Assembly: GCF_003863965.1 (NCBI RefSeq)
Contig: NZ_RRCN01000001.1
Location: forward strand, 3,492,304 to 3,556,303
Origin: Paenibacillus oralis
GTDB taxonomy: Bacteria; Bacillota; Bacilli; Paenibacillales; Paenibacillaceae
Direction of reading: 5' to 3'
Length of the DNA stretch: 64,000 nucleotides
Part shown: in pieces, positions 1 to 9,096 of the stretch
How positions within the stretch are numbered: position 1 is the stretch's first letter
Layout of the letters: the number at the start of each line of letters is the position of its first letter
Made by a program: the position numbers and the translations under genes
The notes under the pieces: generated by a model
The model's database searches: none
Seen by the model: the letters and a program-made list of their open reading frames with translations, nothing else
What the model was told of the DNA's origin: nothing

Positions 1-1
1 T

Positions 2-562
2 ACGATTTTCTTTATGCCCAACGTGATCGGCGGGCTGCTGCTGGGATTCATTTGGCAGTTTATTTTCATCAAAGGTTTTAACACCATGTATGAACTGACC
101 GGCTGGTCCTTCTTCGGGCTTCCGTGGCTGGGAGACGCCGCAACCGGATTCTGGGGAATCATGATCGTCTTTGTCTGGCATACGGCGGGTTACCTGATGG
201 TCATTTACATCTCCTCGCTGACCAATGTTCCTTCGGAAGTGATCGAGGCGGCGGAGATCGACGGGGCAAACCGCTGGCAGATGCTGCGCAGCATCATTGT
301 TCCGCTGATTATGCCTGCGGTGACCATCTGTCTGTTCCTGGCGATTTCCTGGGCGTTCAAAATGTTCGACCTCAACTTGTCGCTGACTAAAGGCGGGCCG
401 TTCAAATCGACGGAATCCGTGGCGATGAACATTTACAACGAAGCGTTCCAGAACAACCGCTACGGGCTGGGGACGGCCAAGGCTATTCTGTTCTTCGTGA
501 TCGTGGCGGTCATTACGACGTTCCAGGTTCGCCTGACGAAGAATAAGGAGGTCGAAGCTTAA
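2..562 (+). CDS. Sugar ABC transporter permease (MalF/UgpA type), 5'-truncated
   Basis: This is one of two membrane subunits of a carbohydrate importer. The reading frame is open from base 2, so the N-terminus lies outside the window. The visible part has about four hydrophobic segments and the cytoplasmic EAA loop (EAAEIDGANRWQ, followed by the IIVPLIMP stretch), which docks the ATPase in binding-protein-dependent permeases. Its stop overlaps the start of the next permease by one base (TAATG), so the two are translationally coupled. No ATPase gene is visible here; in this family a shared MsmX-type ATPase is usually encoded elsewhere (family knowledge). The GH42 enzyme downstream suggests a galactoside as substrate (inference). 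Confidence 0.93.
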   Translation, partial: TIFFMPNVIGGLLLGFIWQFIFIKGFNTMYELTGWSFFGLPWLGDAATGFWGIMIVFVWHTAGYLMVIYISSLTNVPSEVIEAAEIDGANRWQMLRSIIVPLIMPAVTICLFLAISWAFKMFDLNLSLTKGGPFKSTESVAMNIYNEAFQNNRYGLGTAKAILFFVIVAVITTFQVRLTKNKEVEA

Positions 563-1389
563 TGAAAAGATACACCGGACGCCTGTTGGCGACGGAAATC
601 ATTACGGGCCTTATCGCCCTGTTGTTCCTGTCGCCGTTCTATTTTCTGTTTGTCAATTCGGTCAAGCCGTTTGGCGAAATCATGTCGGATTCGGCGAGCT
701 GGCCTAAGGTGTTTCAATGGGAGAACTATGCCAAGGCCTGGGAGCTGACCAAGTTCCCGCAGGCGTTCACCAATTCGCTGATCATTACCGTGATCAGTGT
801 GGGAATTCTGGCCTTGATCAGCGCGATGGGCGCTTACCGGATGGTTCGCGCCAACACATGGTTTAACCGTATATTATTCATGCTGTTTATCGCTTCCATG
901 GTCATCCCTTTCCAGACGATCATGATGCCGCTGCTGCGGGTCGTTAACGAGCTGGGGGTTAACAATACCCACTTCGGACTGGTGATGACTTATCTCGGTC
1001 TGGGAGCGCCGATGGCCGTGTTTCTGTTCCACGGGTTCGTTAAATCGATTCCGCGGGAAATTGAAGAAGCCGCCACGGTGGACGGCTGCACCGGCATCAG
1101 CGTGTTCTTCCGGATCGTGCTGCCGATGCTGAAGCCGATGCTGATGACGATTATCGTGCTGAACTGCCTCTGGGTGTGGAACGACTACTTGCTGCCGTCG
1201 CTGATTTTGCAGCGGCCGGAAATGCGGACGATTCCGCTGGCCACGTTCGCTTTCTTCGGACAGTATACGAAGCAGTGGGACATTGCGCTCCCGGCGCTCA
1301 TTTTGGGAATTACGCCAATCATTATCTTCTTTTTGTTTTTGCAGCGCTATATTGTTGAGGGAATCGCAGCGGGATCGGTCAAAGGCTGA
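562..1389 (+). CDS. Sugar ABC transporter permease (MalG/AraQ type)
   Basis: This is the second permease of the importer, 275 residues, the normal length. It has an N-terminal membrane segment after a short basic start (MKRYTGR), about five further segments, and the EAA loop EEAATVDGCTGISVFFRIVL near residues 170-190. The C-terminus IVEGIAAGSVKG is typical of MalG-like subunits and is nearly the same as that of the permease ending at 16619. Start and stop are coupled to the neighbouring genes, and the binding-protein gene follows after a 54-bp gap. The exact sugar cannot be read from the sequence. Confidence 0.95.
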   Translation: MKRYTGRLLATEIITGLIALLFLSPFYFLFVNSVKPFGEIMSDSASWPKVFQWENYAKAWELTKFPQAFTNSLIITVISVGILALISAMGAYRMVRANTWFNRILFMLFIASMVIPFQTIMMPLLRVVNELGVNNTHFGLVMTYLGLGAPMAVFLFHGFVKSIPREIEEAATVDGCTGISVFFRIVLPMLKPMLMTIIVLNCLWVWNDYLLPSLILQRPEMRTIPLATFAFFGQYTKQWDIALPALILGITPIIIFFLFLQRYIVEGIAAGSVKG

Positions 1390-1443
1390 CGCCGGCCGAT
1401 CCGCTGTTCCAATAAACTAAACAGATTTAGGGGGAATTAGCTT

Positions 1444-2745
1444 ATGAAGAAGGCAAAGTATTCTATCGTCCTATCCGTTCTGCTGACGATGTCGCTGATC
1501 CTAGCGGCTTGTGGCGGCGGAAATTCTGCAAACGGTACCAATAGCGGCGGCGAAAGCCAAGGCGGCGGCAAACAGGAGCAGAAGACGGTCACGATCTTCC
1601 AATTTAAAACCGAAATCGTGGAAGGGCTTAACGAGCTGAAAGTGGAATTTGAAAAAGAGTACCCGAACATCAAGCTGGATATTCAAACGGTGGGCGGCGG
1701 TGCCGATTACGACGCGGCGCTGAAAACGAAATTCGCCTCCGGCGACGCTCCGGACATCTTCTCCAACAACGGCTATGCAAAGCTGGATATGTGGCAAGAG
1801 AAGCTGGAGGACTTGTCCGATCAGCCTTGGGTGAAGGATCTGGTGCCGTTGGCCGCCGAGGCGATCACCAAAGATAGCAAAGTGTACGGTTTGCCGCTGG
1901 ATCTTGAGGGCTTCGGCTACGTCTATAACAAAGATTTGTTTGCAAAAGCAGGCATCACCTCTCCTCCGAAAACCTACTCGGAACTGGAAGCGGCGGCCAA
2001 GAAATTGCAGGCTGCGGGCATTACGCCTTTTGCAAACGCTTATCAGGAATGGTGGTTGGTGGGCAGCCAAGGGATTAGCGTCGCTTTTGCCAACCAGGAC
2101 GATGTCGACGGTTTTATTAAAGGCATGAACGAAGGCACGGCTTCGATCGTCGGCAATGAGCATTTCGCCAACTGGGCGAAGCTGATGAAGCTGACGCTGG
2201 ATTACGGCAACAAAAATCCGCTTACGACCGACTATAACACGCAGGTGGCGATGTTTGCGAACGGCGAGGCGGCGATGATGCAGGAAGGCAACTGGGCGCA
2301 AACGATGATCGACGGCATTAACCCTAACATGAACATCGGCGTGCTGCCGATGCCGCTGAGCGACGACGCCGCGAAAACCGGCAAAGTGACGATCGGCGTT
2401 CCGGTAAACCTGGTCGTGAACAAAGATTCTGACGCCAAGGAAGAGGCGAAAACGTTCCTGAACTGGCTGGTCACTTCCGATATCGGTAAAGAATATATCG
2501 TGAAGAAATTCAAGTTCATTCCGGCCATGACCACGATCGAAGCCACGCCGGAGGATATGGGGCCGATCGCTACCGATCTGGTGAAGTATGTGGAGGAAGG
2601 CAACATTTTTGCGCACCAGGCCGGCAAATACCCGGATGGCGTCGCTCAGGAATTCGGCAGTGCGATTCAGCAATATTTGGCAGGCAAGAGTGATGTCGAA
2701 TCCTGGCAAAAAAATATGCAGGCCGCATGGGACAAATTGAAGTAA
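1444..2745 (+). CDS. Sugar-binding lipoprotein of ABC importer
   Basis: This is an extracellular solute-binding protein of 433 residues. The signal peptide ends in a lipobox (LILAAC, Cys near residue 23), followed by a Gly/Ser/Asn-rich tether typical of Gram-positive binding lipoproteins. The mature part has family-1 SBP features: TVTIFQFKTE near the start, ASGDAPDIFSNNG, and a YGLPLDLEGFGYVYNKDLF segment lining the cleft. A GGGGGA ribosome site precedes the ATG. It is the third gene of the transport operon and is followed by a strong terminator, so the beta-galactosidase behind it may be partly uncoupled. Confidence 0.95.
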   Translation: MKKAKYSIVLSVLLTMSLILAACGGGNSANGTNSGGESQGGGKQEQKTVTIFQFKTEIVEGLNELKVEFEKEYPNIKLDIQTVGGGADYDAALKTKFASGDAPDIFSNNGYAKLDMWQEKLEDLSDQPWVKDLVPLAAEAITKDSKVYGLPLDLEGFGYVYNKDLFAKAGITSPPKTYSELEAAAKKLQAAGITPFANAYQEWWLVGSQGISVAFANQDDVDGFIKGMNEGTASIVGNEHFANWAKLMKLTLDYGNKNPLTTDYNTQVAMFANGEAAMMQEGNWAQTMIDGINPNMNIGVLPMPLSDDAAKTGKVTIGVPVNLVVNKDSDAKEEAKTFLNWLVTSDIGKEYIVKKFKFIPAMTTIEATPEDMGPIATDLVKYVEEGNIFAHQAGKYPDGVAQEFGSAIQQYLAGKSDVESWQKNMQAAWDKLK

Positions 2746-2775
2746 CGGCAGCATAAATATCGGATGACGTAAGGC

Positions 2776-2837
2776 AAGCCGCCTCTTAGGATTTATCCTC
2801 TCGTAAAGGGGAATGAGGCGGCTTTTGCCTTTTTTTG
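2776..2837 (+). terminator. Rho-independent terminator after the binding-protein gene
   Basis: AAGCCGCCTC (2776-2785) pairs with GAGGCGGCTT (2815-2824). It is followed by a T-rich run (TTTTGCCTTTTTTT). The loop holds a smaller AGGATTTATCCT hairpin. Confidence 0.8.
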
Positions 2838-2858
2838 GCGGAAAGGGGGAACAAACTT

Positions 2859-4856
2859 ATGAATAAGCATCTCGATAAAGTTCAAATCGGCGTCTGCTAT
2901 TATCCGGAGCAGTGGGATCCTTCCCTGTGGGAAGAGGATGTTCAGCTGATGAAGGCGACGGGCGTCCGGGTCGTCAGGCTGGCGGAGTTCGCCTGGAGCC
3001 GGCTTGAGCCGGCGGACGGCCAATTTGCCTTCGGCTGGCTGGACCAGGCGATCGATCTGTTTCATAAATATCGTATCCGCGTGGTGCTGGGGACGCCGAC
3101 CAATACGCCGCCGCGTTGGCTGACCGGCTTGGCGCCGGACATTTTGCCGGTGGATGCGGCGGGCCGGACCGTTCATCCGGGCGTTCGGGGGCATCGCTGC
3201 TACAACAGCGGATCGCTACGCGTGTACGGAGCGCGGATCATCGAGGAAATGGCGAAGCGTTACGGCGGCCATCCCGCGGTGATCGGCTGGCAGACGGACA
3301 ACGAGTTTTGGGTGATCGACTGCCACTGCGCCGCTTGCAACGAGCGTTTCCGGGAATGGATGCGGGCGAAATACGGCTCCCTGGAAGCGGTAAACCGCGA
3401 ATGGGGGACGGTCGTATGGAGCGGGGAATACGGTGACTGGTCCCAGGCCGGTGTTCCTTACGGCGGTTCGCCGCACCAGAACCCGTCATACTTGCTCGAT
3501 TTTACCCGGTTCCAATGGGATTCCATCGCCGAGTTCCAGCGCAGCCAAATCGGGATTATTCGCGAACATTGTCCGGGACATTTTATTGCCCACAACTTCC
3601 ATACTTATCCGCAACGCCTGGACCTGTACCGGATCGGCGCCGATCTGGACATCGCTTCGTTCGACTATTACCCGAACACCGATCCGGACAAGCAGGCGAC
3701 CGGGCCGTACAGCGGCGCCCTGGCGCTCGATGTGACGCGCGGCATCAAACGCCGCAACTTCTGGATCATGGAGCAGCTCAGCGGGCCGCCGGGCTGTTGG
3801 TTTCCGACGTGGCGGGCGCCTTATCCCGGCTTTATCCGCGCGTTTGCGTGGCAGGCCATCGCCAAAGGAGCCGACACGGTCGTGCATTTTCGCTGGCGTT
3901 CGGCCGCGGCCGGCGCGGAGCAATTTTGGCACGGCCTGATTGACCACAGCAACGTTCCCGGCCGCAGGTTTGAGGAATTTGCCAAGCTGTGCGGCGAGGT
4001 GAACGCGCTCGCCGGCAAGCTTCAAGGGACCGCGCCCCGGAATGAAGCGGCGATTTTGCTGTCGCACGAGCAATTGGAGGCTTTGCGGATTCAGCCGCAG
4101 GCGGGCGGGTTCGATTATTATGAAAATGTGAAAGATTATCACCGGGCTTTGACCAAGCTTGGGATCGGGTGCGATGTGATCGAATGGACCCAGCCGCTCG
4201 CCGGGTACAAGCTGGTCGTGGCCCCGCATGTTTTTCTGATGGACGAGAAGGCGGCCGAGGCGCTGGAGTCGTTTGCGGAAGCGGGCGGCACGGTGATTTT
4301 GACCAGCCGCTCCGGGGCGAAGCGGATGAACAACCAGCACGTCATGATGCCTTTGCCGGGTCTTTTGGCGAAATGCGCCGGCGTGACGGTGAAGGAATAC
4401 GATCCGATCGGCCGGGCTTCGCACCGGATCGCGGACGCGGCCGGGCGGCACTTTTATGGGATGCAGTGGTGCGATATCCTGAGCTTGCAGGAAGCCGAAG
4501 CTATCGCCTGGTATGACGAAGACTTCTACCGCGGCGAGCCGGCGGTGACGGTAAACCGGTTCGGCCAGGGCAAAGTATACTATCTCGGCACGCATCCCGA
4601 AGAAAGTTATCTTAAGGAGCTGTTCGCGTCGATCGCCGGGGAGCTTGAACTCGCAGCGTTTCCGGGGTTGCCGGAGGGCGTGCAGGTTGCGGTTCGGAAC
4701 GGTGAATCGGGCGCCTACCTGTTTGTGCTGAACTTAAGCCGGGAACCGCGCCATGTTACTTTGCCGTCAAGCTATCCCAGTGAGTTATATGGCGTCATAA
4801 GAGAGCGGACGCTTAGCCTTGCTCCGTATGAGGTGGATATTTTGCGGATTTCGTAG
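2859..4856 (+). CDS. Beta-galactosidase, glycoside hydrolase family 42
   Basis: The enzyme hydrolyses terminal beta-galactosides. At 665 residues it has the GH42 length (TIM barrel, trimerisation domain, small C-terminal beta domain). It opens with QIGVCYYPEQWD. The catalytic acid/base is in GWQTDNEFW (Glu149 by my count) and the nucleophile in WIMEQLSG (about Glu305). The Cys-rich stretch CHCAACNERF matches the zinc-site loop of this family. The ATG at 2859 was chosen over the in-frame TTG at 2835 because AAAGGGGG lies 8-9 bases before it, whereas the TTG would place the ribosome site inside the gene. No signal peptide is seen, so it is cytoplasmic and probably cleaves what the upstream ABC system imports. 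Confidence 0.96.
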   Translation: MNKHLDKVQIGVCYYPEQWDPSLWEEDVQLMKATGVRVVRLAEFAWSRLEPADGQFAFGWLDQAIDLFHKYRIRVVLGTPTNTPPRWLTGLAPDILPVDAAGRTVHPGVRGHRCYNSGSLRVYGARIIEEMAKRYGGHPAVIGWQTDNEFWVIDCHCAACNERFREWMRAKYGSLEAVNREWGTVVWSGEYGDWSQAGVPYGGSPHQNPSYLLDFTRFQWDSIAEFQRSQIGIIREHCPGHFIAHNFHTYPQRLDLYRIGADLDIASFDYYPNTDPDKQATGPYSGALALDVTRGIKRRNFWIMEQLSGPPGCWFPTWRAPYPGFIRAFAWQAIAKGADTVVHFRWRSAAAGAEQFWHGLIDHSNVPGRRFEEFAKLCGEVNALAGKLQGTAPRNEAAILLSHEQLEALRIQPQAGGFDYYENVKDYHRALTKLGIGCDVIEWTQPLAGYKLVVAPHVFLMDEKAAEALESFAEAGGTVILTSRSGAKRMNNQHVMMPLPGLLAKCAGVTVKEYDPIGRASHRIADAAGRHFYGMQWCDILSLQEAEAIAWYDEDFYRGEPAVTVNRFGQGKVYYLGTHPEESYLKELFASIAGELELAAFPGLPEGVQVAVRNGESGAYLFVLNLSREPRHVTLPSSYPSELYGVIRERTLSLAPYEVDILRIS

Positions 4857-4859
4857 GAG

Positions 4860-5966
4860 CTAATGGAAATACGCACCGAAATTTTTAATCCGGAAAGAAC
4901 AGTGGACGCGCACCGGCATTTGGCTGTACATCTCGTGCCAAGCTGTTCTTTTCCATTCCGCATAACTCATGCTGTTGCGGACATGTTGGCCGATGCCGAG
5001 GCAGTCGGCCTCTTTTTTTTGCATGTCCTTAAGAAGGCGTCCGCCTTCTTCTACGACGTATTCGCTTAACAACTGTTCGACCTTTTTTTGCTCCGGGGTG
5101 CTGAGATCGAGATCGCCGATGTATTCATCCACCGCGCCAACGATTTTTAAATAAATATCCGCTTGATATTCTCCGTCCTTGGTTTTCGTGATTTTTATTT
5201 TGCGGTTGCTTTTTACCGAGTGGAAGGCCATGGTCTCCAGATGGGGATTGTCCGTCCTCACGTTAAACTCGCCCCGCGAAGTATTTTGATACAGTACCAA
5301 AAATAAATGCAGGTCATCCGAAGTAAGCTTCCCCACCATTTGATCATTCCGGAATAAAGCGAGGCCGCTAACGGTGATATCTTTTTCCAGCTCCCTGATC
5401 ATGATGGCGGCCGGGTCAATGCCGTCATCATGATAGTTCCGCACGAACTGGTGGAGCGTCGTTTGCGGGGCGCCTTGTCTGCTGAACTCCTTTTGCAGGA
5501 GTTTGTTGATATAGTTGGCCGTTTTCGTATGCCGCGGCAATTCCTGGCTAATGATGCTGCCGGCCTTTCCTTCCACAACGGCGATGGTGCCTCTTAAGGA
5601 AATGGTGGCATCGCGGAAAAAGGTATCCATGTACTTCCAAAGTCCCTGCCGAGCCAAAGCTTCGCCAAACATCAGCGTCCGGACCTGTCTGTTCACCATC
5701 ATGCGGCTCGTCCTTAAGCTCAGCGTTTTTCTCGCCTCCTTGGGGCTTTTGGCGGTCGTGCTCAGCAGTTCATCGGTCGTTTTCCCGTCTTTGGCGAATT
5801 GGGTGACCAGCGGAATACTGACCGTTACTTTGATATTTCCGCCAGGCGCGGTATCGTAGGCGGCGGTTTCCACATAACCGATCTTCTCCAGAACCCGTTC
5901 GTCCTGGTTGCATCCGGTCAGCAGCAGGAAGGCGCACGCACACAAGCAGCCGATCCGTTTATGCAT
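4860..5966 (-). CDS. gerAC: Ger(x)C family spore germination lipoprotein
   Basis: This is the C subunit of a GerA-type germinant receptor in the spore inner membrane. It is 368 residues with a short signal peptide and lipobox (LLLTGC, Cys at about 19), then the GerAC fold with the usual N-terminal segment (ERVLEKIGYVETAAYD) and C-terminal three-domain region. It overlaps the gerAB-like gene by 8 bp, and its ribosome site (AAAGGAGGG) lies inside the last codons of that gene, so the pair is co-translated. It is the last gene of a gerAA-gerAB-gerAC operon on the minus strand. The C subunit appears intact, although the B subunit is shortened. Confidence 0.93.
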   Translation of the reverse strand: MHKRIGCLCACAFLLLTGCNQDERVLEKIGYVETAAYDTAPGGNIKVTVSIPLVTQFAKDGKTTDELLSTTAKSPKEARKTLSLRTSRMMVNRQVRTLMFGEALARQGLWKYMDTFFRDATISLRGTIAVVEGKAGSIISQELPRHTKTANYINKLLQKEFSRQGAPQTTLHQFVRNYHDDGIDPAAIMIRELEKDITVSGLALFRNDQMVGKLTSDDLHLFLVLYQNTSRGEFNVRTDNPHLETMAFHSVKSNRKIKITKTKDGEYQADIYLKIVGAVDEYIGDLDLSTPEQKKVEQLLSEYVVEEGGRLLKDMQKKEADCLGIGQHVRNSMSYAEWKRTAWHEMYSQMPVRVHCSFRIKNFGAYFH

Positions 5967-6579
5967 GTTTTTTTTCCCTCCTTTGAATGAACAGTAGCAG
6001 AATCAACAGCAGCGGAAAGCCGACGGAAAAAGCGAGCTGGACTAAAGTTATATTCCGAAGCCACCATTCCACATCCATCAGCGAATCCGGAGTAAGACTA
6101 ACCGCGATGGTAGCCGCCATAGTGAGAGCCAATAACAGCTTAGGTGGAACCCGGGGAAAAACTTGCTTGATCATGGCTTTGCTTGCCCAATAGTACATCG
6201 CTCCCGTGTGTACTACCGAAAACAGGTACATGCTCAATAAAAAGTTGTGGATTCGCTCGACAAACGGAAATCTTAAGTAGCCGAACATGGCCAAATTGCT
6301 TCCAATCAGTAAATAAAGCGGATATAAAATGACGCGCGGCAGTGAATCCCGGAGGATCTCGAATACGGACGTCCCGCGCCCCAGGCGGTAAACCGCCGAA
6401 ATCAACATCGTGTTAAGGGAGGCAAACAGGAATACGATGATGAGCGAAAGCCAGCCGTTGGTCCCGAAGTGATGCGCCGTGATCCGCGGCAGAGTAAAGA
6501 GGGCAATCCCGCTTTGGGTATTGAGCATCATTAACATGATATGGAATCGATGCAGCTTTTCCTGAGCCAAGGGGGTCAC
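5959..6579 (-). CDS. gerAB: GerAB-like germination permease, internally shortened
   Basis: The B subunit of GerA receptors is an APC-type membrane protein of roughly 360 residues with ten segments that binds the germinant. This copy has only 206 residues. The first ~105 residues match the normal N-terminus (start, TM1-3, ending LAMFGYLRF). The remainder (PFVERIHNFLLSMYLF onward) looks like the normal C-terminal third, with the closing segment and basic tail (IQRREKKHA). About 150 residues in the middle are absent, but the frame is kept. The gene starts at a GTG directly after the gerAA stop codon. It may be non-functional or altered in specificity; this is inference from family length. Confidence 0.8.
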   Translation of the reverse strand: MTPLAQEKLHRFHIMLMMLNTQSGIALFTLPRITAHHFGTNGWLSLIIVFLFASLNTMLISAVYRLGRGTSVFEILRDSLPRVILYPLYLLIGSNLAMFGYLRFPFVERIHNFLLSMYLFSVVHTGAMYYWASKAMIKQVFPRVPPKLLLALTMAATIAVSLTPDSLMDVEWWLRNITLVQLAFSVGFPLLLILLLFIQRREKKHA

Positions 6580-8088
6580 CTATTTCTTCATTTTGTTGGC
6601 TTGCGGGTTGGGGGGGCGTGACTGCGTTGGACGCCTGCTTAGCAACCAAAAGGGTCCGCGGATAAAAATGTCCTTCCAGTCGACCGGTTTGATTGGTGCG
6701 GCGGGAATTGTATACGGCGCCCCCAGGCTGGTCAGTTTGGAGATGTGAATAATGATCAGGGCGATGCCGAACATAAAGCCAAAGTTGCCGTAAAAGCCGG
6801 TCAAAATAATCAGTCCGAAGCGGATGACCCGGATCGTTCCGCTCATCGTATAGCTGGGGATGACAAATGAGGCGATCGCCGACATTGCCACAGCGATAAT
6901 CAGAATGTTGCTGGTAAACCCTGCTTCGACGGCGGCGGTGCCGATGACGATCCCTCCGACGATCCCGATGGTCTGCCCGATTTTGGCTGGCAGGCGGGCG
7001 CCCGCTTCCCGCAGCAGTTCGATCGTCGTTTCCATCAGCAGGGCTTCCAGAATCGGCGGAAACGGGACGCGGCTGCGCGATTCGGTTAAGGAAGCGATAA
7101 GGCTTTGTGGGATCATTTCATAATGATAAGTCGTGACCGCCACGTACATGGAAGTCAGAGAAAGCGTAAGCAAAAAGGCGACATAACGGAGCAACCGCAG
7201 AAACGTTCCGACCGCCCAGCGGCCGTAATAGTCGTCCGGGGAGGTGAAAAATTCGAAAATCGAAGTCGGACCGATGACGACGGTCGGGCTTTGGTCCATG
7301 ATGGCGAGAACCCGGCCTTCGTTCAATTTGGATACGGCTACATCGGGGCGTTCCGAAGTCAAATACAGCGGAAATATCGTGCTCGGAAAGTCCTCGATCG
7401 TCTGGAGGAGCATGTTGTTGTCGTATAGGCCGCTATATTCAATGTTTTGAATTCGTTCCGACATCCGGTTGACGAAATCCATATTCGCCAATTCATCGAT
7501 GTATAAAACGCATACTTTGGTTTTGAGAATTTCACCGACTTCAAACTGCTTCACCTTCAGCCGGTTGCTCTTGATCCGGCGGCGGATAATGGACAGATTG
7601 GTGTCCAGCGATTCATTAAAAGCGTCATGGGGCCCGATAATGGCCGATTCGGTTTGCGATTGCTCGACAGAGCGCGTTTCCGGCCCGTAAGCATGGACCA
7701 TATAAACGCCCTGCGGCACAAAAAGGGCCGCATCGCCCTTGCAAATGCCGTTCACGACCGATTTGGCATCCTTCGCTTCGTTGAATTGGGATTGCCGCAG
7801 CAATGTCCCAAGCTCGTCCTGCCGGATATTTTCCAATGGCCGTAAACAATCGCGTTCAAAGACATGTTTGTCGACCAGATGGCCGAAATAGACTATTTCC
7901 GCCTTCAGGATCGGAAGCGAACGGCGGGTCAGATCGGAACAGCCGTTGAATTCCTCCATAACGTTCTCGAGCGAGAGCGGACCGGGAGCCTGAGGTTCGT
8001 TCACGTGGGGCTCCGGCTCCACCTGCTTCAGTTTTTCTTGCTGCTGCTTTCCTTTTTTCTTCAAGAATTTGAACAAGTTGAATAACAC
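6580..8088 (-). CDS. gerAA: GerA family spore germination protein (A subunit)
   Basis: This is the A subunit of the germinant receptor, about 502 residues. It has a hydrophilic N-terminal domain (about 1-250) with the conserved VLYIDELANMDFVNRM and LNEGRVLAIMDQSPTVVIGPTS regions, followed by about five membrane segments. The GERA signature region FPPILEALLMETTIELLREAG is clear. The GTG at 8088 is preferred because AGGAGG (complement of 8097-8102) lies 8 bases upstream; the in-frame ATG at 8112 has no good ribosome site. It is the first gene of the ger operon. Forespore-specific control would be expected from the family, but I did not identify a SigG promoter. Confidence 0.95.
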   Translation of the reverse strand: MLFNLFKFLKKKGKQQQEKLKQVEPEPHVNEPQAPGPLSLENVMEEFNGCSDLTRRSLPILKAEIVYFGHLVDKHVFERDCLRPLENIRQDELGTLLRQSQFNEAKDAKSVVNGICKGDAALFVPQGVYMVHAYGPETRSVEQSQTESAIIGPHDAFNESLDTNLSIIRRRIKSNRLKVKQFEVGEILKTKVCVLYIDELANMDFVNRMSERIQNIEYSGLYDNNMLLQTIEDFPSTIFPLYLTSERPDVAVSKLNEGRVLAIMDQSPTVVIGPTSIFEFFTSPDDYYGRWAVGTFLRLLRYVAFLLTLSLTSMYVAVTTYHYEMIPQSLIASLTESRSRVPFPPILEALLMETTIELLREAGARLPAKIGQTIGIVGGIVIGTAAVEAGFTSNILIIAVAMSAIASFVIPSYTMSGTIRVIRFGLIILTGFYGNFGFMFGIALIIIHISKLTSLGAPYTIPAAPIKPVDWKDIFIRGPFWLLSRRPTQSRPPNPQANKMKK

Positions 8089-8200
8089 CGAAAATTCCTC
8101 CTGATGAGGCATTTTCTTCTTATTGTGTGTAGCCTGAGGGAGAACTATACGGAGGAGCGGAGGAGCAGGGGCGGGGAGGCGGGCGCTTTAGCGCCGGGCC

Positions 8201-8932
8201 TTAATCCCCGAGAAGGAGGCGATTTATGTCCGCGTAGCTGAACGCCTGCTCGTGCGGGCGAAACGCCGATTCGGGCTTTGCACGCCGATGGTTGAACCAT
8301 ATGGTCCGCCAGCCGGCACCGGCGGCGCCTACGACGTCATTGCGCCATGAATCGCCGACATAACTGCACTGTTCGGGGGCTAAGCCGGCTTCCGCGGCCA
8401 CGTGGTCGAACAGCTTACGATCCGGTTTAGTGATGCCGACGGCTCCGGAAATGTAGATCAGCCCTGGCGAGACCAGTCGGTCCAGCTCCAGCGCGCGGAT
8501 TTTGCGCCATTGATGTTCCGGTGGACCGTTGGTGATTAAACCAACGAGGGTTTTGCTCGATTTTAGCTTCCCGATCAGCTCGAATGCTCCGTCAAAAGGA
8601 CGGATCCGAAATTGGCGGTCCAGATAAGCGGACTGAACGGCGGCTGCCTGCTCCCGCGTAAGCGTGACGCCGAACTCGGCCAGCGAGCGTATGAAGCGCT
8701 CCGTCCGCATATCCTCAAGCGCCCGGCCATGGGTAGGCGTGCCGCCGGCCAGGGCAGACAGGTGGTCGCTGTAAAAGCGCATCCGGTGATAAGCGGGCTC
8801 ATAAGGAAAATCGTCCCCGGTGTTCAGCACCGCTTGCAGGGCATCCCGAAACGGAAGCAAATGATCGTAAATCGTATCGTCCAGATCGAAAAAAACGGCT
8901 GACGTAAGTGCGGCTGATTGTACGGAATTCAA
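8201..8932 (-). CDS. HAD-superfamily hydrolase (YfnB/pyrimidine nucleotidase-like)
   Basis: This is a small phosphatase of the haloacid dehalogenase fold, about 243 residues. Motif I is FFDLDDTIYD (both Asp present), motif II is GLITNGPPEHQWRK, and motif III/IV is GITKPDRKLFDH followed by YVGDSWRNDVVGA. The helical cap lies between motifs I and II, as in the YjjG/YfnB group that removes phosphate from nucleotides. The TTG at 8932 is the probable start, because GGGGGGAG precedes it by 5 bases and would overlap the upstream ATGs. It stands alone. The substrate is not known from sequence. Confidence 0.88.
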   Translation of the reverse strand: MNSVQSAALTSAVFFDLDDTIYDHLLPFRDALQAVLNTGDDFPYEPAYHRMRFYSDHLSALAGGTPTHGRALEDMRTERFIRSLAEFGVTLTREQAAAVQSAYLDRQFRIRPFDGAFELIGKLKSSKTLVGLITNGPPEHQWRKIRALELDRLVSPGLIYISGAVGITKPDRKLFDHVAAEAGLAPEQCSYVGDSWRNDVVGAAGAGWRTIWFNHRRAKPESAFRPHEQAFSYADINRLLLGD

Positions 8933-9096
8933 GGTTTCTCCCCCCATCATTGCTTATATAATCTACCGTCCATTATACCGGATAACGGGGGATTCGGCAG
9001 TCGGAAACGAATTTTGCTGACGCCTGCTAGGCGGTTGGATTATATTATTGGTGGACGTTTTGCAATTTTAGGATTACAGGGGGGGGGCCTTTCGAG

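Noticed and set aside
1501..2754. A 417-codon minus-strand frame opposite the first binding-protein gene
   Set aside because: Its product is His/Arg-rich with no recognisable fold, while the sense gene is a clear lipoprotein.
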